A DNA stretch of 19,807 nucleotides from an uncultured Campylobacter sp. (GTDB taxonomy: Bacteria > Campylobacterota > Campylobacteria > Campylobacterales > Campylobacteraceae). The position numbers and the translations under genes were made by a program. The notes beneath the pieces were generated by a model, which was given only the letters and a program-made list of their open reading frames with translations, was not told the origin of the DNA and searched no databases. The stretch is from the NCBI RefSeq assembly GCF_938030685.1, contig NZ_CALHHX010000180.1, positions 1 through 19,807 on the forward strand, in the 5' to 3' direction. Of the stretch, positions 14,465 through 19,807 are shown in pieces (position 1 is the stretch's first letter; every line of letters begins with the position of its first letter).

Positions 14465-15464
14465 TAAAGCCCTAAATTTCAGCCTTTGGTGCGACTTTTT
14501 GGAGCGCGATTTTATCGATAAAGATTTCGACGAGCTGATCAAAAAAGGGATAATTAACGGCGCGACTTCCAACCCCGCGATCTTTAAAAACGCGATCCTA
14601 AGCTCTCCCGCATACGACTCGGCTAAAGAGGAATTTAGAAAAAAAGAGCCTAAAAAGCTGTATGAAATTTTAGCCACCGCGGACATCAGAAGCGCGGCGG
14701 AGAGCCTGCTTAAAAATTTTATCAACGGTGATGACGGCTTTGTGAGTATCGAGGTCGATCCATATTTCGCAGACGATGCCGAGGCGATGTATCGCGAGGG
14801 CAAACACCTATACGGCACGATCGGCATGCCAAACGTAATGATCAAAATCCCTGCGACCAAGGCGGGCTACGAAGCGACGCGCGATCTGCTGAAAAAGGGG
14901 ATCAGCGTAAATGCGACTTTGGTTTTTTCACCCGAGCAGACCATAAAATGCATCGAGGCGATAAAAGAGGGAATCGCGGGCTTTCGTCGCTACTTTCCGA
15001 AGGCAAATTTACCAAAAACCGTAATTAGCATCTTCGTTAGCCGTTTCGATAGGTTATTGGATGAAAAAATGGCCGCAGCGGGCCTTCCTACCGGTAAAAT
15101 CGGCACGATGAACGCTTCAAAATGCTACAATATCATCGCTAAAGAAAATTTAAACTACGTAAAGCCGCTGTTTGCGAGTACGGGCGTAAAAGGAGACGAT
15201 CTGCCGAAGGATTACTACGTAAGCGAGCTGATGTATCCGGGTTGCGTAAACACCGCGCCGCTTGAAACGATAGAGGCTTTTATAAGCGGCGATCAAAAGC
15301 CCAAAATGCCGCCTAGCGATGCGCAGATAGAGGAATTTTTCGCGCGCGTAGCGGATGCGAAGATCGATATGAAAAAGGCGTATAAAAAGCTACTCGATGA
15401 CGGGCTAGTAGCCTTTGAAGAGGCATTTAAAGAGATAATAAAAACACTTAAAAAGGAGAAATGA
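14457..15464 (+). CDS. tal: Transaldolase
   Basis: Transfers dihydroxyacetone units between sugar phosphates in the non-oxidative pentose phosphate pathway. Length is 335 residues. The substrate motif GATSNPAIF is at 35-43 and the Schiff-base lysine is Lys130 in VMIKIPATKAG. SVNATLVFSPEQ, the phosphate-binding SRFDR and MNASKC follow in the expected order. The start lies 8 nt inside serB, and the stop overlaps the first pilT ATG (ATGA), so serB, tal and pilT form one translationally coupled message. Glycolysis is limited in Campylobacter, so this enzyme probably serves ribose and aromatic precursor supply. Confidence 0.95.
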   Translation: MYDKALNFSLWCDFLERDFIDKDFDELIKKGIINGATSNPAIFKNAILSSPAYDSAKEEFRKKEPKKLYEILATADIRSAAESLLKNFINGDDGFVSIEVDPYFADDAEAMYREGKHLYGTIGMPNVMIKIPATKAGYEATRDLLKKGISVNATLVFSPEQTIKCIEAIKEGIAGFRRYFPKANLPKTVISIFVSRFDRLLDEKMAAAGLPTGKIGTMNASKCYNIIAKENLNYVKPLFASTGVKGDDLPKDYYVSELMYPGCVNTAPLETIEAFISGDQKPKMPPSDAQIEEFFARVADAKIDMKKAYKKLLDDGLVAFEEAFKEIIKTLKKEK

Positions 15465-16681
15465 TGGCGGGTTCTATAGATTATTCGCAGTATCAAGTTG
15501 ACGCTTCTACGCTGGATTTTAAGCAGCGAGATAGGCTAAATAAATATCTGGAATTTTTGATCCAAAATGGCGGTAGCGACCTTCATATAAAATCGGGCGC
15601 GGTTATCAGAGGTCGTATCCACGGCGAGCTAGTAAAATTTAGCAAAACGCCATTTTTGAAAGAAGACGCGATGACGCTAGCTAAGGAGCTTCTCATCACG
15701 CGCTTTCCGGAGCTTATCGAGAAAAAGAGCGTAGATTTTACCTACAAGCTAAACGAAGATTATCGCTTCCGCGTTAATATTTTTTTTCAGATCGACGGTA
15801 TCAGCGCGGTTTTCCGAACGATTCCGGTTAAAATTCCGGAGATCGACGATCTAGGTCTGCCGCCTTCGATCAAAGATATTTGCGACACGGCTATGCGCGG
15901 CGTCGTGCTACTTACGGGGCCTACGGGAAGCGGAAAGACGACAACGATCGCAAGCATGATCAATCGCATAAATAGACAAAGAACCAGCCACGTCGTTACA
16001 ATCGAAGACCCAGTCGAGTTCGTTTTCAAAGACGATAAATGCATCATCAATCAGCGCGCTATCGGTGAGGACTGCAACAACTTCGCCGATTCGCTTCGCG
16101 CCGCGCTGCGAGAGGATCCGGACGTAATATTCGTGGGCGAGATGCGCGATTTGGAGACGATCGAGACCGCACTTCACGCCGCAGAGACGGGACACTTAGT
16201 GTTTTCGACGGTGCACACTATTGACGCAAAAGAGACGGTAAACCGTATCATTGCGATGTTTGAGCAGGCCGAACAGGAGCGTATCCGAATGACGCTTGCA
16301 TCCGTCCTAGAGGCGGTCATCTCTCAGCGCCTTGCCCGTACTATCGAGGGAAAGCGCGTAGCCGTTGTTGAAATTTTACGCAAAAATACCCGCATTAAGG
16401 ACATGATACTTGATGCGCGTGACGATGAAATTCCAGACGCGATTGCCGACGGTCGCAACACCTACGGCATGCAGACCTTCGATCAGCACCTGCTTGATCT
16501 TTACAGAGACGGCGTCATCACCCGCGAGGAGGCGCTGGATAAGGCCTCTAAGCGAAACGACCTAGATCTACAGATCAAAAACGTGGACCTTGCCAAAAAA
16601 AGGGATTTGGCAGCAGAATCCGGAGAGAGCGCCGAGGAGATGCTCGCAGGCGAAGTCGTGCAGCTAAAAGAGATCCGCTAA
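15461..16681 (+). CDS. pilT: PilT-family ATPase (type IV pilus retraction type)
   Basis: Hexameric secretion ATPase of the PilT/PilU branch, 406 residues. The N-terminal PAS-like half (about 25-125) has GGSDLHIKSG and RGRIHGEL. Walker A is GPTGSGKTT (153-161), the Asp box VVTIEDPVEFVF (178-189), Walker B VIFVGEMRD (222-230) and the His box HAAETGHLVFSTVHT (239-253). GMQTFDQHLLDLYRDG near residue 370 is the usual PilT/PilU C-terminal motif. Two adjacent ATGs exist; the second (15464) has the better spacing from AAGGAG (15453-15458). No other pilus gene is nearby, and it sits in a metabolic operon, so its partner machine is unclear. A run of eight T lies inside the gene at 15780-15787. Confidence 0.9.
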   Translation: MMAGSIDYSQYQVDASTLDFKQRDRLNKYLEFLIQNGGSDLHIKSGAVIRGRIHGELVKFSKTPFLKEDAMTLAKELLITRFPELIEKKSVDFTYKLNEDYRFRVNIFFQIDGISAVFRTIPVKIPEIDDLGLPPSIKDICDTAMRGVVLLTGPTGSGKTTTIASMINRINRQRTSHVVTIEDPVEFVFKDDKCIINQRAIGEDCNNFADSLRAALREDPDVIFVGEMRDLETIETALHAAETGHLVFSTVHTIDAKETVNRIIAMFEQAEQERIRMTLASVLEAVISQRLARTIEGKRVAVVEILRKNTRIKDMILDARDDEIPDAIADGRNTYGMQTFDQHLLDLYRDGVITREEALDKASKRNDLDLQIKNVDLAKKRDLAAESGESAEEMLAGEVVQLKEIR

Positions 16682-16894
16682 GTCGTAAATTTTAAAATTC
16701 TAAATTTTGCAATTTAAAATTTTAAAGAATTCTGCCTGCCGCCGCGCAGGCGGAATTCTATTCGCTTGCCCGTGCATATACGAGTATGTCTTGAGTTCGC
16801 AGGATTTAGCGTAAATTTTAATTGGCTAAATTCCGTGCGATTTTACTTCTAAATTTCATCGCGGCGCTTAAATAGATTTAAAGCAACATTTAGC
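16682..16894. other. Intergenic region after pilT
   Basis: No gene is seen. From 16682 to 16930 there are about 9 RAATTY copies, one long hairpin (16726-16759), and the rplY promoter at the right end. AAATTTCATC occurs at 16851-16860. Confidence 0.55.
16726..16759 (+). terminator. 14-bp hairpin downstream of pilT
   Basis: AGAATTCTGCCTGC (16726-16739) pairs with GCAGGCGGAATTCT (16746-16759) over 14 positions with one U-G wobble; the loop is CGCCGC. It lies 44 bp past the pilT stop and is the natural end of the serB-tal-pilT transcript. No proper T-tract follows on the plus strand (ATTCGCTTG), so it could instead be an RNA-stabilising hairpin. Each base of the stem carries a GAATTC. Confidence 0.55.
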
Positions 16895-16925
16895 TATTAT
16901 CACGCTTCATTTTTTCACAAAGGAA
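16895..16925 (+). promoter_or_regulatory. Promoter (-10) and Shine-Dalgarno of rplY
   Basis: TATTAT at 16895-16900 within TTTAGCTATTATC resembles the extended -10 boxes of lpxB and serB. AAAGGAA (16919-16925) is a good Shine-Dalgarno before the ATG at 16931. Confidence 0.55.
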
Positions 16926-16930
16926 ACCTA

Positions 16931-17467
16931 ATGTTAGAAGGTATCGTTAGAGATAGTATCGGTAAAAGGGCTTCAAAATCCCTAAAACGAGATGGTTATC
17001 TAATCGCTAATATTTATGCGAAAGGATTTGAAAATATTAACGCAGCGTTTAAAGTAAACGACTTTATCAAAGCTATGCGCGCAAAAGAAGATCTTCCTTT
17101 CGAGGTTAGCGTGGGCGGTAAGACATATCGCGTCATCGTGCAAGAATACCAAAAGCACCCCGTCACAAATACCCTAACTCACGTAGATTTACGCGTAGTT
17201 CAGGATGACGTCGTAAGCAAATATTTAGTGCCGGTTAAGGTAACTGGCGTCGCTAAAGGGCTAAAAAACAAAGGTATTTTGGTGCAATCCAAGCGCCGTA
17301 TCGCCGTAAAATGCGCAGGCAAAGATCTACCAAACGATTTTACGCTGGACGTGACCGATCTTGACGTAGGCGATTCGCTTTTGATCCGAGACATTCCGGT
17401 AAAAGAGGGCGTCAGCATCATCCTAGACGGTTCGGTAGCGGTAGTCGGAGTCACTTCGGCTAAATAG
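16931..17467 (+). CDS. rplY: Ribosomal protein bL25 (Ctc form)
   Basis: 5S rRNA-binding protein of the large subunit, 178 residues, the long L25/Ctc type. The N-terminal RNA-binding beta-barrel (about 1-90) starts [22 protein letters not shown] and includes [15 protein letters not shown]. The C-terminal Ctc domain (about 95-178) has [18 protein letters not shown] and ends with [13 protein letters not shown] and a final beta strand. It is first in the rplY-pth-LptF/G series, with pth starting 8 bp after its stop. The same order occurs in C. jejuni as I recall. Confidence 0.95.
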   Translation: MLEGIVRDSIGKRASKSLKRDGYLIANIYAKGFENINAAFKVNDFIKAMRAKEDLPFEVSVGGKTYRVIVQEYQKHPVTNTLTHVDLRVVQDDVVSKYLVPVKVTGVAKGLKNKGILVQSKRRIAVKCAGKDLPNDFTLDVTDLDVGDSLLIRDIPVKEGVSIILDGSVAVVGVTSAK

Positions 17468-17475
17468 GGGCGCCT

Positions 17476-18033
17476 ATGATACTGATCGCAGGACTTGGGA
17501 ATCCTGCTCAGAAATACGCAGATACCAGACACAACGTCGGTTTTATGCTAATCGACGAAATTTTAAAGACGGGCGGCTTTAGCGAGCTTGGTGCGTCTAA
17601 ATTTCAAGGCGAGCTCTTTAAAAAGGGCTCGCTGCTTCTTTTAAAACCCCAAACTTTTATGAACTTAAGCGGCAACTCCGTAAAGGCGGTGAATGATTTT
17701 TACAAGCCCGAGCGCATCATCATAGTGCACGACGATATAGATTTGGATCTGGGCGCCGTTAAATTTAAAAAAGGCGGCAGTAGCGGCGGGCACAACGGCA
17801 TCAAGTCGATCGATGCGCTAATCGGTGCAGATTACGAGCGCGTGCGTATCGGCGTGGGCAAAAAACGGCAGGACCAGGATGCGGCAAATTTCGTGCTCGG
17901 AAATTTTAACGAAAGCGAGCGCGAGAAGCTGAGCGAAATTTTACCCTACGTCGCGCGCGCGGTAGAGGAGCTCATTTGCTCGGATATAGAGCAGATCGCG
18001 CAAAAATTTACGATTAAAAAGGCTAGGGTGTGA
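17476..18033 (+). CDS. pth: Peptidyl-tRNA hydrolase
   Basis: Recycles tRNA from prematurely released peptidyl-tRNA. Length is 185 residues, normal. Catalytic and binding residues are visible: Asn9 in [10 protein letters not shown], His19 in DTRHNVGF, the FMNLSG loop (61-66), Asp86 in VHDDIDL, and Asn107 in GGHNGIKS. The start is ATG shortly after the rplY stop with GGGGCG just before it. Its stop overlaps the GTG start of the next gene by 4 nt (GTGA). Confidence 0.97.
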   Translation: MILIAGLGNPAQKYADTRHNVGFMLIDEILKTGGFSELGASKFQGELFKKGSLLLLKPQTFMNLSGNSVKAVNDFYKPERIIIVHDDIDLDLGAVKFKKGGSSGGHNGIKSIDALIGADYERVRIGVGKKRQDQDAANFVLGNFNESEREKLSEILPYVARAVEELICSDIEQIAQKFTIKKARV

Positions 18034-19076
18034 AGTTATACGTAAAATACGCGGCTCTTTCCTATCTGAAGTATTTCTTTATCCTGCTAATAGCCCTTGA
18101 GTGCTTTTATGTAGGCATCGATGTGCTTACCAATCTCAAAGATTTTCCCTCAAGCGCGAATACCGCTCTTTTGTATATCGCTCTAACCGCGGCAGTCGCG
18201 CTTAGCTACACGCTGCCGCTAAGTCTTATTTTTGCGCTTATTTTGATGGGCTTTAATATGATCCGTAGCAATGAGCTGGTGAGCTTTTATGCGCTTGGGG
18301 TTAGCAAAAACGCTCTGATAATCCCTCCATTTTTGATCGCTCTTTTTATCACCGCGGGCTTTATAGCTTTAAATTCTACTCCGTTTGCATACGCGCTAAA
18401 ATTTCAAAAGAATTTAACCGATTTATCGCCTACGGGAGGAGATATGTTTTTGAAATTTGAGGGTAAATATATCTATATCAAAGCTCTAAACGGCAAAAAC
18501 GCAAATGATATAACGATCTTTAATATAGGGGATAACTCCGTTGCTTCACGCTCGCACGCAAGCTCTGGCGAATACGCAGGCAAAATTTGGCATCTGCGCG
18601 ATATAAATACCACTACTTTACCAGCGCAGCTTAAGCTTGGAGGAAGTGGATTAAGAAGTGAGTTTAACGTGCAGAGCGAGGCGCTTAAGGGCTTTGATCC
18701 AAGCTCAATTGCAAGCGTTTATGATACGAGTAATGTATATTCGATCAGGGATGCTTTGCGTTCGATCCGCACCTTTTCGCATCAAGGCGTGAATATCTCC
18801 ACCATAAAAGCAAGCCTTTATAATATGATATTTTTTCCGTTGTTTGCACCTTTGGCAGTATTGGTTCTGTATTATTACCTGCCCGTTACGGGACGATTTT
18901 TTAATCTTGCGCTACTAAGCTTTGGATTTTTTATCGCTACGCTATGCGCTTGGGGCGTGCTTTTCGTGTTAATTAGGTTTTCTCTCAACGGCGTCATCAT
19001 CCCAGAACTTGGCATTATCGTGCCCATAACAGCGTTATTAGGCTTTGCAGCATTTTTGGTTTTTAAGCATCGTTAA
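18030..19076 (+). CDS. LptF/LptG-family LPS export permease
   Basis: Inner-membrane half of the Lpt machine that extracts lipopolysaccharide and sends it to the outer membrane with LptB and LptC. Length is 348 residues with six predicted membrane segments (about 12-33, 45-78, 94-123, 266-286, 291-316, 322-345) and a large periplasmic beta-rich region (about 125-260), the YjgP/YjgQ layout. The start is GTG, overlapping the pth stop by 4 nt. I cannot separate LptF from LptG by eye. C. jejuni has an equivalent gene in the same place as I recall. Confidence 0.88.
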   Translation: MKLYVKYAALSYLKYFFILLIALECFYVGIDVLTNLKDFPSSANTALLYIALTAAVALSYTLPLSLIFALILMGFNMIRSNELVSFYALGVSKNALIIPPFLIALFITAGFIALNSTPFAYALKFQKNLTDLSPTGGDMFLKFEGKYIYIKALNGKNANDITIFNIGDNSVASRSHASSGEYAGKIWHLRDINTTTLPAQLKLGGSGLRSEFNVQSEALKGFDPSSIASVYDTSNVYSIRDALRSIRTFSHQGVNISTIKASLYNMIFFPLFAPLAVLVLYYYLPVTGRFFNLALLSFGFFIATLCAWGVLFVLIRFSLNGVIIPELGIIVPITALLGFAAFLVFKHR

Positions 19077-19088
19077 GCCTTGATTTGT

Positions 19089-19094
19089 TAGAAT
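19089..19094 (+). promoter_or_regulatory. Possible -10 box of lysA
   Basis: TAGAAT within TTTGTTAGAATGACG, 27 bp before the lysA ATG. A weak Shine-Dalgarno GGTGG lies at 19110-19114. lysA may also be read through from the permease gene 45 bp upstream. Confidence 0.3.
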
Positions 19095-19121
19095 GACGCA
19101 AAATTTATCGGTGGAAATTCT

Positions 19122-19807
19122 ATGGATTATTCAAGCTTAGCCCGCAAATACGGCACCCCTTTATACGTTTACGATTTTAACGATATACAAAAGAATTTCA
19201 TAGCGCTCAAAGAGGCCTTCGCAGCGCGCAAGTCGATCGTCTGCTTTGCTATTAAAGCCAATTCCAACCTTAGCGTTTTGAAGTTTTTGTCAGATCTGGG
19301 CAGCGGCTTTGACTGCGTCAGTATCGGTGAGCTGCGCCGCGCTCTGTATATCGGCGCAAAGAGCTATAAGATCATATTCTCAGGCGTCGGCAAGCAAGAT
19401 AGCGAGCTCGAGTTTGCGCTAAAGTCGGACATCTTGCTGATAAATTTAGAAAGCGAAGCCGAGATGCTGCGCCTCGAGCAAATCGCGCAAAAGCTAAATA
19501 AGCCCGCTCGCATCAGCATCCGCGTAAATCCAAACGTCGATGCCAAGACCCACCCCTACATCTCCACGGGGCTAAATGAGAACAAATTCGGCGTCAGTAT
19601 CGAGACTGCGCGCAAGATGTATATTTATGCCAAAAAGAGCAAATTTTTAAATCCAGTCGGCATCCACTTTCACATCGGCAGCCAGCTTACTGACATTTCT
19701 CCGATCTGCGACGCGGCAAAGATCGTAAGCGATCTGCTGCGCGAGCTGCGAACCCTTGAGATCGATATAAAATTTTTCGACGTGGGCGGCGGCATCGGCA
19801 TCCGCTA
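19122..19807 (+). CDS. lysA: Diaminopimelate decarboxylase, 3-prime end cut off
   Basis: PLP enzyme that makes lysine from meso-diaminopimelate. About 228 residues are visible, and the gene runs off the window; the full family length is about 400. The N-terminal barrel contains YGTPLYVYD (10-18), the PLP lysine Lys45 in CFAIKANSN, GSGFDCVSIGEL, RVNPNVDAKTHPYISTG, NKFGVS, HFHIGSQL and GGGIGI, in the order of the LysA family. The start is the ATG at 19122, with GGTGG 7 nt upstream. It follows the permease gene as in C. jejuni. Confidence 0.95.
   Translation, partial: MDYSSLARKYGTPLYVYDFNDIQKNFIALKEAFAARKSIVCFAIKANSNLSVLKFLSDLGSGFDCVSIGELRRALYIGAKSYKIIFSGVGKQDSELEFALKSDILLINLESEAEMLRLEQIAQKLNKPARISIRVNPNVDAKTHPYISTGLNENKFGVSIETARKMYIYAKKSKFLNPVGIHFHIGSQLTDISPICDAAKIVSDLLRELRTLEIDIKFFDVGGGIGIR

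Noticed and set aside
1..19807. Poly-G or poly-C phase-variation tracts, common in Campylobacter
   Set aside because: I found no G or C run of seven or more in the window.
1..19807. Insertion sequence, prophage or genomic island
   Set aside because: No transposase, integrase, phage gene, flanking tRNA or long direct repeat is seen, and base use is uniform across genes.

Overview
The window looks like chromosome from a Campylobacter (Campylobacterota) with unusually high GC, roughly half. Oral species such as C. gracilis, C. showae or C. rectus fit; C. gracilis is my guess, not proven. Reasons: the protein sequences read as epsilonproteobacterial throughout, promoters are extended -10 boxes of the GCTATAAT type without clear -35 boxes, and several gene pairs match my memory of Campylobacter jejuni order (surE with a ThiF-family gene, lpxB with greA, serB with tal, and rplY-pth-LptF/G permease-lysA). 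I see no tRNA, rRNA, CRISPR array, insertion sequence or prophage.

Layout. Everything up to about 10.25 kb that I call a gene is on the minus strand; everything after is on the plus strand. The divergence point is a 68-bp region (10245-10312) carrying two opposed promoters. Minus half, in direction of transcription: a lipoprotein of unknown function (10244-9744); surE-tcdA (9385-7945); nitroreductase-modD-modA-modB (7260-4428), a molybdate-type uptake cluster without its ATPase gene; sodC, a periplasmic Cu,Zn superoxide dismutase; a DUF1104-like exported protein with a His/Met/Cys-rich tail; and an OmpR-type regulator with its sensor kinase (2414-636). Plus half: lpxB (TTG start), greA-argC, an LpxH/LpxJ-like metallophosphoesterase, serB-tal-pilT (overlapping), then rplY-pth-LptF/G permease and the start of lysA, cut by the window edge.

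How the genes work together. The plus half is mostly housekeeping: lipid A synthesis and LPS export (lpxB, LpxH-like gene, LptF/G), amino-acid synthesis (argC, serB, lysA), transcription and translation (greA, rplY, pth), a sugar-phosphate enzyme and a lone PilT-type ATPase. The minus half leans to the periplasm and redox: oxyanion uptake, superoxide removal, a putative metal-binding protein and a two-component system.

The most striking signal is not a gene. The hexamer RAATTY (mostly AAATTT) is extremely dense. By hand I count about 81 in about 2.8 kb of gene-free DNA (one per about 35 bp) against roughly one per 600-1000 bp expected at this composition. It is also enriched inside genes, and a longer form, AAATTTCATC, occurs at least ten times. 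RAATTY is the site methylated by CtsM, which marks DNA for natural transformation in C. jejuni. I propose that this window shows uptake-signal-like accumulation. The other items worth a look are the modA ligand-site substitutions with missing modC, the 35-40 residue insert in LpxB, and the metal/oxidative-stress neighbourhood.
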